Positions 1-6,446 of a stretch of 22,292 nt of DNA are shown here, in pieces (positions within the stretch are counted from its first letter, which is position 1; each line of letters begins with the position of its first letter). The stretch covers positions 1 to 22,292 of the IMG/VR virus record IMGVR_UViG_3300032265_001580. One strand, given 5' to 3'. The DNA is from a virus. The notes under the pieces are model-generated. The model saw nothing but the letters and a program-made list of their open reading frames with translations, ran no database searches and was not told the DNA's origin. Both the position numbers and the translations under genes were made by a program.

Positions 1-1002
1 ATCTAATGTCCAATACAATACAGTTGCATTAGGAATATTACTTCCCGTGATAGTAAAGATTACTGTATCACCTTCATTCATATTGGTCTTATCTGGACTA
101 ATAGAGTAGTTGCTTGAAGATGGAGTTCCGCCGGTAAATCCTGATTGTGTTGCAGTTGGTGCAGTTAATGTAAATGCACCGGTTGGAGTTGATGCTTTGA
201 CAGTACTAGTAATGGTTGCATCAACGTTATCATCAGGTGGTCCAACTGCATCGTCTGCAAAATTAATTGTCAATGTTAACACACTAGGTGTTGATGCATT
301 ATCTACACGAGCAGATAGTTTGTAATAGTTACTAGTATATGCACCTACTGAGCTGTTTGTTTTTACAATTTGAGAGTCGTTGGTGGTTAAACCATAAAAA
401 TTTGAGTAATCAATAGCCACTTCGCCTATACCGGCTAGTAGTGTAGTCCAGCTTTGATCTTTAGTTGTGCTAGTTCCACCATTGGTGTTTGCGCTTGCTC
501 GAATTTTTCCGCCTGCATTAAAAAAGTATCTAGCGGCATTGCTTGATGCAAATGTAACTGTTACTGTTTGTGTTAATACGTTGTTCCAGGGCTGATTGCT
601 AGTTCCGGAAACCAGTGTAGTGTCAGCAAGTTGTCCAGAACCAGCGTTAAATTTATTAGTAGTAATCCTGTCAGCCATGTAATTAAACTGGCCGCGGATA
701 GCTTCGCTGATTACAGTAACTCTGCTTTGGGGTGATACCAAATTTGAACCGCTATAGGAAGTTGACGTTTCTGCAACACCGCCTAATGTGCCGCCTGTTT
801 GATGCTGATATACTTTGGCAATATCATTACGCAAAGCAATCCAATCGGCTGCCGATATTGTATTACCAGTAGATACTGTTGGACTAGTTGTTGTTTGTCC
901 ATAGCCACTCTGGCCGCTACCAACACCGAGAACTAGATCAACTTTTTGTTTTATAGTTGAATAGTCACCAGACTCTATTTTTTGACCAACACCTGCTGCC
1001 AT
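1..1002 (-). CDS. Tail fibre or adhesin-like structural protein, C-terminus cut by window edge
   Basis: The frame is open from an ATG at 1002 to the left edge: 334 residues with no stop, so the 3' end lies outside the window. The start is supported by a good ribosome site (AAAGGA, about 7 nt upstream) and a 10-nt gap from the previous stop. Residues about 48-72 look helical (AADWIALRNDIAKVYQHQTG), a type of segment I recall from N-termini of marine phage fibres. Residues 157-168 (ARYFFNAGGKIR) and the following Thr/Ser-rich beta region recur, from memory, in phage virion proteins. From about residue 298 a new Ig-like or Calx-beta-like domain begins (NMNEGDTVIFTITG at 307-320, then VLYWTLD), typical of tandem surface-adhesion modules, so the full protein may be much longer. 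It lacks the anchor shared by the three genes upstream. Function is inferred: an outer fibre or decoration protein. No enzyme motif is seen. Confidence 0.8.
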   Translation of the reverse strand, partial: MAAGVGQKIESGDYSTIKQKVDLVLGVGSGQSGYGQTTTSPTVSTGNTISAADWIALRNDIAKVYQHQTGGTLGGVAETSTSYSGSNLVSPQSRVTVISEAIRGQFNYMADRITTNKFNAGSGQLADTTLVSGTSNQPWNNVLTQTVTVTFASSNAARYFFNAGGKIRASANTNGGTSTTKDQSWTTLLAGIGEVAIDYSNFYGLTTNDSQIVKTNSSVGAYTSNYYKLSARVDNASTPSVLTLTINFADDAVGPPDDNVDATITSTVKASTPTGAFTLTAPTATQSGFTGGTPSSSNYSISPDKTNMNEGDTVIFTITGSNIPNATVLYWTLD

Positions 1003-1012
1003 TTTATATCCT

Positions 1013-2560
1013 TTACAGTATTACTGCTTCAACTAATTTTTCTTCAACACCATCGTGATCTTCAAGTGCAATTGCAAATACTAAATGATCATACGATACA
1101 TCTTCGCTATCTAAATCAATAACTCCGCTAATACTGTTTTCACAAGATATTGCAGTTCCTCTATTAAATGCTATTAATCTGTCGCCTTTGGCAACTGGAT
1201 GTTTGATTCTAACCGGAACACGACCTTTTAGCGCAATATATGTTCCGCCGACTAGATCTTTATTCATCATAAACGCAGGCTTAGCACTAACTACACCAAT
1301 AGCCCTAGCACCAACTGCGCTTTCTGTAACTTCGGCATCACCGCCAACAATTACTACTGTACCAACAGGATATTCTTGATCGGCAAGATATTTTTCTGCT
1401 AAGTCAGCATATTTTGCACTCGTAGCAACACCGGTGAATGTTGAAGCTGTGATTGATCCGTCGTTACCTCTAGCGGCAATTGTATTAGCAGTTCCACTAA
1501 CTGTTGCCGATACATAGCTGCCGCTGTCAACTTGCATTTGTTTTGCTTGATCCGCAATACCTTTAAAACTAACAGCATATACATTGTTGTATTTGGCAGT
1601 TGAAGAACCAATGTTACTTGGATTTTGAGTGGATGCATCACTACCAGGAAGTATATCGCCGCCTTGTAATTTGATCGGAGTCTGTGTACCGCTCGAACTT
1701 GTTTGGAATACAATTGTATTTCCAACAGTGTTTTGAATATAAGGTGTACCGCTGTTGATCCAAACTCTTAGTGTGGGGCTGGTACCAACTGTAAATCCAC
1801 TGTCTACAAAACTACCAAGACTCTGTGTAGTAGCATATGCGCTAGCAGGATATCCACCTAAAGCATCAGAGTCAGTGGCTGTTCCCCAGAATCTGTAATT
1901 GCTAAGTCTAGTTGAATAAACAGGAGTTGAATTTACTGTAGTATTTGTTAAACTGTTTAAGGTTATACCGGGTTCAATAACACTAAATCCGGTAATAGGA
2001 TTACCTGTACTTAGGGTAAATGCTGTAGGAGAAATAGCAAATACAACTTTTGTACTGCTACCAGATTCTCCAACTTTAGCCTGTATAATAGCATGGCTTA
2101 ATGGACTAGGCTGATTGTCTTGTACACTGATACTCTGCATCTGTGTAGCACCAAATCCTGTAACACCTTGCGGGCCAATTAATTGAAACTGTGTTCCGTC
2201 TGAAGTAGAACATGCATACAGCTGACTAGTTGATGTTTGAAACCACAGGTCGCCCTGTGTTAGTCCTGTAGGCTGTGAATCGCTTAGGGCGGCACCGCCT
2301 GTAGTACGCCAAGAATTGTTTTTATCAAAGAATTTTAACTTATTTGATCCGCTGTCGTACCAAATTTGACCACTGATAGAATTTGGCGGAGGAACTGTGC
2401 CTGAAAAGTTTTCTAGCAACCAAACATAGTTGTCGTTCTGAATTTCGCCATAGCCAGCATAATTTTTACCGACTAGTCTGAGATCTGTTGTATTATCAAT
2501 TGTACCGTCTTGCACTACGGAAATAGTACTTCCGTTGTATCTGTGAATGCTATATGGCAT
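1013..2560 (-). CDS. Tail fibre protein with shared anchor and peptidase-G2-like C-terminal domain
   Basis: This 515-aa protein is the third of three paralogous fibres. Residues 1-132 are the shared anchor: GKNYAGYGEIQNDNYVWLLENF at 31-52, then two copies of a GxxWxx motif (GQIWYDS at 64, GDLWFQT at 103), closing with LIGPQG. The middle is Ser/Thr/Gly-rich beta structure with FWGTATDSDAL, as in its paralogues, and an IGSSTAKYNNVYA segment near 316. From about 384 to the end lies a compact, more charged domain (DLAEKY, PVGTVVIVGGD, IGVVSAKPAFMMN, GRVPVRI, KGDRL) resembling the peptidase G2 (intramolecular chaperone) domain of phage appendages. It probably forms a trimeric fibre whose C-terminal domain assists folding or caps the tip; that is inference. 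Start: ATG with AAGGGG about 8 nt upstream, in a 38-nt gap after the previous gene. Receptor binding by this protein is plausible but not shown. Confidence 0.85.
   Translation of the reverse strand: MPYSIHRYNGSTISVVQDGTIDNTTDLRLVGKNYAGYGEIQNDNYVWLLENFSGTVPPPNSISGQIWYDSGSNKLKFFDKNNSWRTTGGAALSDSQPTGLTQGDLWFQTSTSQLYACSTSDGTQFQLIGPQGVTGFGATQMQSISVQDNQPSPLSHAIIQAKVGESGSSTKVVFAISPTAFTLSTGNPITGFSVIEPGITLNSLTNTTVNSTPVYSTRLSNYRFWGTATDSDALGGYPASAYATTQSLGSFVDSGFTVGTSPTLRVWINSGTPYIQNTVGNTIVFQTSSSGTQTPIKLQGGDILPGSDASTQNPSNIGSSTAKYNNVYAVSFKGIADQAKQMQVDSGSYVSATVSGTANTIAARGNDGSITASTFTGVATSAKYADLAEKYLADQEYPVGTVVIVGGDAEVTESAVGARAIGVVSAKPAFMMNKDLVGGTYIALKGRVPVRIKHPVAKGDRLIAFNRGTAISCENSISGVIDLDSEDVSYDHLVFAIALEDHDGVEEKLVEAVIL
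1016..1411 (-). other. Peptidase-G2-like (autoprocessing chaperone-type) C-terminal domain
   Basis: Residues about 384-515 of the 515-aa fibre. The order DLAEKY, then PVGTVVIVGGDAEVT, then GARAIGVVSAKPAFMMN, then ALKGRVPVRIKHPVAKGDRL matches my memory of the terminal domain of many marine phage fibres and of the peptidase G2 family. That family includes the autocleaving end of the phi29/GA-1 neck appendage. I cannot assign a catalytic residue by eye, so cleavage is not claimed. Confidence 0.6.
2165..2560 (-). repeat. Fibre anchor copy 3 (protein-level repeat)
   Basis: Residues 1-132 of the 515-aa protein. It aligns by eye with the starts of the 363-aa and 708-aa proteins: an early TxLxxIGKN-type segment, a Y-G-x-x-x-N-x-N-(F/Y) motif, LLENF, and two GxLWYD-type motifs about 39-43 residues apart. 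It is the most divergent copy (GDLWFQT replaces GDLWID). Confidence 0.8.
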
Positions 2561-2598
2561 TTATTCTACCCCTTAACTTTATATATTTAGTTTAACCA

Positions 2599-3690
2599 TT
2601 ACCATAAGTCGTTCCAGGTACCGTTGTAGACCTGGGCTTTGTTAGTGGTTGTGTTATAAATTATTTCGCCGTAGTTAGCAGAAGTCAACGTTCTAGCATC
2701 TCTTGCTGTGCTAGTATACTTGGGCAACATTAAACTTTGGCTCGCTCTAAAACTACCTGCTACATCAAGCGTGTAAGCAGGACTATTGTTAAAAATACCC
2801 ACTTGTTGATTAATACTTCGAACTGTAATTGCATCAACTACACCTGATGAATTTTTAACTTTAAGCAAATAATCTTGGCCGCTAGTGTTGCTTATTTGCT
2901 GGAATGCTACTGTCGAAACTCTTATTTCTGTATTCTGACTAGGGCCTAAAATTAAAGGAGTTTGATTCTGAATTGTTACCTGCCCTAAGGTTGTAGTGTT
3001 AGACTGTGTGCTCATGAAACTAGATGCAGTTTGCAGAGTGCCAGTACCATCAACTAATGCATCAGCTCGGGTAGCAGTTACATTAAATTTAATACCACTC
3101 AAAGTACTTTGATTAAATCCAGGACGAATTGATCCAGTATATTGAGGTAATATTGTAGGATCTTTTAGGTCAAATGCTGTAGATTCTTTACTAAAAATAC
3201 CCAGTAATGCCCCTGCTACTTTTAGTTCAACAACTGTTTTACCCAATCCATTAGTGTCAGTATAGGTGTTTGTAAAAAATCCAGACTCTCCTTGACCGTT
3301 TTGATAGATAGGACCGGCTAGAGTTCTGCCAGTGTTGTGATAAAACCAAAGCTGTTTATTAGTGCTGTCAATCCATAGGTCGCCTTGAACTGCGGTCAAT
3401 GGAACAGTTGATTGTACAATAGGGCCGCTACTGGCTCTAAATGTAGTACCGTTATAAACTTTTAAAACATTTAAGCTAGTATCATACCATAATTGTCCCG
3501 TAATAGGCTGTGTAGGAGCACTGGTATTGGCAAAGTTTTCAAGTAAGTTTACAAAATTTTGATTGATAAATTTACCATAGTTACTGACATTTTTACCTAT
3601 TAATGTAAGGTCTGTAGAAATATTATCAATTTGGGTATCTTGTATTACGATCGGAGTCGACCCGCTTGTTGTACTAATAGTATATGACAT
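2599..3690 (-). CDS. Tail fibre protein with shared anchor, short plain C-terminus
   Basis: This 363-aa protein is the shortest of the three paralogous fibres. The anchor spans residues 1-128: LIGKNVSNYGKFINQNFVNL then ENFAN, GQLWYDTS at 65, GDLWIDST at 103, and a GPIY close. The middle matches the 708-aa paralogue segment by segment: ADAL, a VTIQNQTPLILG strand, VKNSSGVVDAI, and NNSPAYTLDVAGSFRAS. It ends soon after, with YGEIIYNTTTNKAQVYNG and a C-terminal Trp, a half-repeat that looks like another GxxWY-type module. It has no collar or G2 domain. Its ATG overlaps the upstream stop by one base (TAATG), with GGAG 10 nt upstream, so it is probably translationally coupled to the 708-aa gene. 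Likely role: a short fibre or a fibre partner of its neighbours. The role is inferred; family membership rests on direct comparison with the neighbours. Confidence 0.85.
   Translation of the reverse strand: MSYTISTTSGSTPIVIQDTQIDNISTDLTLIGKNVSNYGKFINQNFVNLLENFANTSAPTQPITGQLWYDTSLNVLKVYNGTTFRASSGPIVQSTVPLTAVQGDLWIDSTNKQLWFYHNTGRTLAGPIYQNGQGESGFFTNTYTDTNGLGKTVVELKVAGALLGIFSKESTAFDLKDPTILPQYTGSIRPGFNQSTLSGIKFNVTATRADALVDGTGTLQTASSFMSTQSNTTTLGQVTIQNQTPLILGPSQNTEIRVSTVAFQQISNTSGQDYLLKVKNSSGVVDAITVRSINQQVGIFNNSPAYTLDVAGSFRASQSLMLPKYTSTARDARTLTSANYGEIIYNTTTNKAQVYNGTWNDLW
3307..3690 (-). repeat. Fibre anchor copy 2 (protein-level repeat)
   Basis: Residues 1-128 of the 363-aa protein, with GQLWYDTS at 65-72 and GDLWIDST at 103-110. 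It is close to copy 1 at 5409-5816. The identical GQLWYDTS string in two adjacent genes argues for duplication rather than convergence. Confidence 0.85.
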
Positions 3691-5816
3691 TATACAATTA
3701 CTCCAGTAAAGATAATATAGTTGATAGTTTGGTAGGGATTCATTGTATTAACTGGAACATTTAAGTTGCCACCTTGTGCATCAACTCCGCCGCTGTTGGG
3801 CAAATATTGTGCTGTATTAGCCGCAGTTGGTCCAAGATTTAGATTTGAAACTGTTTCTGCATCAGCAACGTCTGAAACTGTACTAGGACGTATAGCATAA
3901 TATTGATTCCCTTTGAGTCCAGTATCCTGATTAGTACCTTTAAGATCATGTTTGTGATCTGGAAGATTTTGCGTGTCTAATGTTACTTGTGAATTTCCAC
4001 TTCCAGCACCAACATTATCGGCACTGATGTCAGTTACTCTGTCTGCCGGAGTAGTAATTGTTGTGATCGGACTACCGTCGATTACACTACTAACAGTTGT
4101 TCCATTGTCCATATTATCGGGACCTAACGGGAATCTGCCTCTCAAATCTGGTAAAGCAAAAGTTGATTGCCCTTGTAGTAATCCCAATGCTTTATAAGTG
4201 TAACCTATAATCTTAAATAGATCTGGGAAGTTTGTTATCAATTGCTCGCTACCGTCGCAGAGTAAGTAACCAGAAGGTATTTGAACATTTGGATTATTAG
4301 CAGGATCTCCTGCCCAAGGAAATATTGCACCAATCGGTACTGTTGGAATATTAGATATAAAACTCTGTTTGGTTGTTTTTCTTAAACCAACACCGGGTCT
4401 GCTAATGATTAATACATCGGTAATATTTGAATCACTTACTAGTGTTTTAGTATCGATAAAGTCAGAGGACAATGTAGTTACAAACTGAGCTGTGCTACCT
4501 GTGCCGTTTACACTGATTGCCGGGCTTGTTATATCTCCTGCAAGACTAAACGATACCGGAGTAGCCCATCTACTTGCACTTCCAGAAATAGATCCTGTGA
4601 TTGTACTGTTAGAAGTTATGTTACCGTTAAAAGTTCCATAAAAATTATTAGCATATATATTATTAAATTTCTTAGTCGCTGAACCAATATCGTATACGCT
4701 GTCAGTACTAGGTAATAGGGCGGCACCGGTTGTTGGAGTTCCGTTGTTATTCCAATTTAAATAAAGTTGTCCGTTAACCGTAACATCGTCTCCTAATGTA
4801 CTAGTTCCGTTTACAGACAAATTAGTTCCTGCAGATATTGAAGTACCTGCGACAATACTAGTTGTAGATACAATATTACCAATAACGTCTAATACTGCAA
4901 CGGGACTTGCATTATTAACGCCTACTTTTGCACCAACAATGCTTAACGGGCTTAACACATTACCGCTTGAATCTCTAACACGTATAAAAACATTGTTGTT
5001 AGTAGTATCTGTATTTGATATAACTGTTGATCCGTTTTCTTGTTTCAGTTCAGTAACACTAGAACCAAGACCAATTGCTAATCCTCGAGAATTTTGAATT
5101 GTTATTTTATTATTGGTAATACTGTCTGCATCACCTCTAAGGAAGTTTCCTGCAGGAACAGTAGTTCCGTTAACAATTAATGCGCTGGCTTTTTCCGCTG
5201 TTCCCCACATGCCCATTGCAGGATTAATGTTTAATCCTATCTTTAATGATGAAGTTTCAAATCCTCTAATTGCAATTTTAGGAGTAAACGCTTCTGTTGC
5301 AATAATAGCAACACTAAGACCAGCAACTAAAAAATTAATTATAACATGATTAATATTTGTAGCATCTGCAATTGTTTGTACTAATGGGCCGCTGTCTGCA
5401 CCTGAACTAAATTGAGGTCCAACTAACACCCATGCACTTCCAGAATACAAATAAAGTTGTTGATGGACACTATCAATCCATAGATCGCCGGTAAAAGACG
5501 ATGTTGGTTTTGTAGAATCTTTTCTCACACTGCCGGCAGCTTGCCAACTACCTGCTGTATCTGTTCCGTCAACATTTATTTTTAACTGATTAACGCTGGT
5601 ATCATACCAAAGCTGTCCTTGTGTAGGATGGGCAGGTCTAGTTGAATTAGCAAAGTTTTCTAATAGATGTAAAAAATTTGTGTTAACCGCAGAACCGTAG
5701 CCCGGAGCATTTTTTCCAATAAAAGCCAAACTAGTTTGATCTGTTACTAGTGTATTATCCGGAATAGGAATTCCATTTGAACTAGGAGTAGATGTATGAA
5801 ATATATTATATGTCAT
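3690..5816 (-). CDS. Tail fibre protein with shared anchor and phage tail-collar domain
   Basis: This 708-aa protein is the longest and first-transcribed of three paralogous fibres. Domains in order: anchor 1-136 (AFIGKNAPGYG, LLENFAN, GQLWYDTS at 67, GDLWIDSV at 110, LVGPQF); a backbone with WGTAEKASAL, NKITIQNSRGLAIG, VRDSSGNVLSP and NNASPVAVLDVIGN; a Ser/Thr/Asn-rich stretch with IGSATKKFNNIYANNFYG near 378-395; a tail-collar domain at about 491-575 (VPIGAIFPWAG, IPSGYLLCDGS, FALPDLRGRFPLG); NLPDHKHD at about 616; and the end NPYQTINYIIFTGVIV. The collar plus DHKH plus NPYQTINYI series is that of the phage tail-collar (microcystin-dependent-protein-like) family found at fibre tips, as in short tail fibres. 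It is therefore a candidate receptor-binding or irreversible-attachment fibre. Its ATG shares one base with the stop of the 200-aa gene. Confidence 0.9.
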   Translation of the reverse strand: MTYNIFHTSTPSSNGIPIPDNTLVTDQTSLAFIGKNAPGYGSAVNTNFLHLLENFANSTRPAHPTQGQLWYDTSVNQLKINVDGTDTAGSWQAAGSVRKDSTKPTSSFTGDLWIDSVHQQLYLYSGSAWVLVGPQFSSGADSGPLVQTIADATNINHVIINFLVAGLSVAIIATEAFTPKIAIRGFETSSLKIGLNINPAMGMWGTAEKASALIVNGTTVPAGNFLRGDADSITNNKITIQNSRGLAIGLGSSVTELKQENGSTVISNTDTTNNNVFIRVRDSSGNVLSPLSIVGAKVGVNNASPVAVLDVIGNIVSTTSIVAGTSISAGTNLSVNGTSTLGDDVTVNGQLYLNWNNNGTPTTGAALLPSTDSVYDIGSATKKFNNIYANNFYGTFNGNITSNSTITGSISGSASRWATPVSFSLAGDITSPAISVNGTGSTAQFVTTLSSDFIDTKTLVSDSNITDVLIISRPGVGLRKTTKQSFISNIPTVPIGAIFPWAGDPANNPNVQIPSGYLLCDGSEQLITNFPDLFKIIGYTYKALGLLQGQSTFALPDLRGRFPLGPDNMDNGTTVSSVIDGSPITTITTPADRVTDISADNVGAGSGNSQVTLDTQNLPDHKHDLKGTNQDTGLKGNQYYAIRPSTVSDVADAETVSNLNLGPTAANTAQYLPNSGGVDAQGGNLNVPVNTMNPYQTINYIIFTGVIV
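4092..4346 (-). other. Phage tail-collar domain
   Basis: Residues about 491-575 of the 708-aa fibre. Diagnostic segments are GYLLCDGS, FPDLFKIIGYTY and FALPDLRGRFPLG, followed outside the core by a DHKHD histidine motif and a terminal NPYQTINYI. This order is characteristic of the PF07484 family. Confidence 0.9.
5409..5816 (-). repeat. Fibre anchor copy 1 (protein-level repeat)
   Basis: Residues 1-136 of the 708-aa protein. It is slightly longer than copies 2 and 3 because of extra residues between the two LW motifs (NVDGTDTAGSWQ). The same IGKN, YG, N-x-NF, LLENFAN, GQLWYD and GDLWID landmarks occur in the same order. Confidence 0.85.
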
Positions 5817-6418
5817 TATGCTACCCCGGTTAAGCTCTGAATACGTACTGTATAGTCAATCTGTATTAATCTGTTTAAACTCTTTTGTACAGGATGAAAA
5901 ATAACATGAGTTAGCAATAAACTATTGCTTGCAGAGCTATAACTTCTTAATCCCAACTCGTCAAATACAAAATCACTATTGTTATTTGTTGTGTTATCAA
6001 ATGCCTGTTGCCCCGTTGGCTCACCGTAATCTAACATGCAGGTGACAAATACGTCGGTATAATTTGTGCCGGTTACATGTCGAGTTTCAAGATAATTTCT
6101 AGTAGGATCAGTATTAGTTACTGCCTGTCCATCAACCACTTTAAAGTAAGTTTTGTTATATAAACTTGCATTTGATCCAGTACTATTTGGTGTCAAATAT
6201 GTAATAATTCCGGTAGGATCAATAGCTGTTCCGCCATTGCCAAAATCCATTTGATATATAAAACCTTGGCTTGTGTTAGCAATACTTTCTGCTAGAGCCA
6301 CGCTCATATTCTCGTAATGGATAGCATTACGTTTGTTTATATAGATTTCTTGCGTTACAGGGTCATAAATTTTAATATGCCCTTCGATGTGTATTCCGGA
6401 TAAGTCTTTACTCTGCAT
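5816..6418 (-). CDS. Putative baseplate or tail connector protein (gp8 position), 200 aa
   Basis: I do not recognise a named family with certainty. The protein is beta-rich, with no signal peptide, membrane segment or catalytic motif. Visible blocks are GHIKIYDPVTQEIYINKRN at 13-31, IHYENMSVALA at 33-43, MDFGNGGT at 57-64, VFDELGL at 151-157 and LLLTHVIFHPVQ then LNRLIQIDYTVRI at 167-193. From memory, similar proteins (GH-x-K-I-x-D then NAIHYENMS) sit between the large baseplate protein and fibres in marine T4-like phages. T4 has gp8 in this place, but at 334 aa it is larger and I see no sequence match. The start is well supported: GAGAG with a 6-nt spacer, 23 nt after the giant gene's stop, and a late-promoter-like octamer just upstream. 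The stop overlaps the ATG of the collar fibre (TAATG), so the two are probably made together. An adaptor holding fibres to the baseplate is a reasonable guess. Confidence 0.75.
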   Translation of the reverse strand: MQSKDLSGIHIEGHIKIYDPVTQEIYINKRNAIHYENMSVALAESIANTSQGFIYQMDFGNGGTAIDPTGIITYLTPNSTGSNASLYNKTYFKVVDGQAVTNTDPTRNYLETRHVTGTNYTDVFVTCMLDYGEPTGQQAFDNTTNNNSDFVFDELGLRSYSSASNSLLLTHVIFHPVQKSLNRLIQIDYTVRIQSLTGVA

Positions 6419-6438
6419 GTTGATCTCTCATAGTTTAT

Positions 6439-6446
6439 TATTTATC
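6439..6446 (-). promoter_or_regulatory. T4-like late promoter candidate (GATAAATA)
   Basis: Read on the minus strand, GATAAATA matches the T4 late consensus TATAAATA at 7 of 8 positions and overlaps the stop codon of the giant gene. The start codon of the 200-aa gene follows 20 nt later. A transcript starting about 6 nt after the box would carry a leader of roughly 14 nt that contains the GAGAG ribosome site. AT-rich DNA makes chance matches likely. Confidence 0.35.

Noticed and set aside
110-325. Plus-strand open frame of 71 codons
   Set aside because: It lies wholly inside the minus-strand fibre frame that is open across 1-1002. Its Val/Ala/Thr-only composition is that of an antisense shadow.
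1399-1725. Minus-strand frame of 108 codons in a different phase inside the 515-aa fibre gene
   Set aside because: It is fully covered by the recognisable fibre protein. It has no ribosome site or domain-like sequence.
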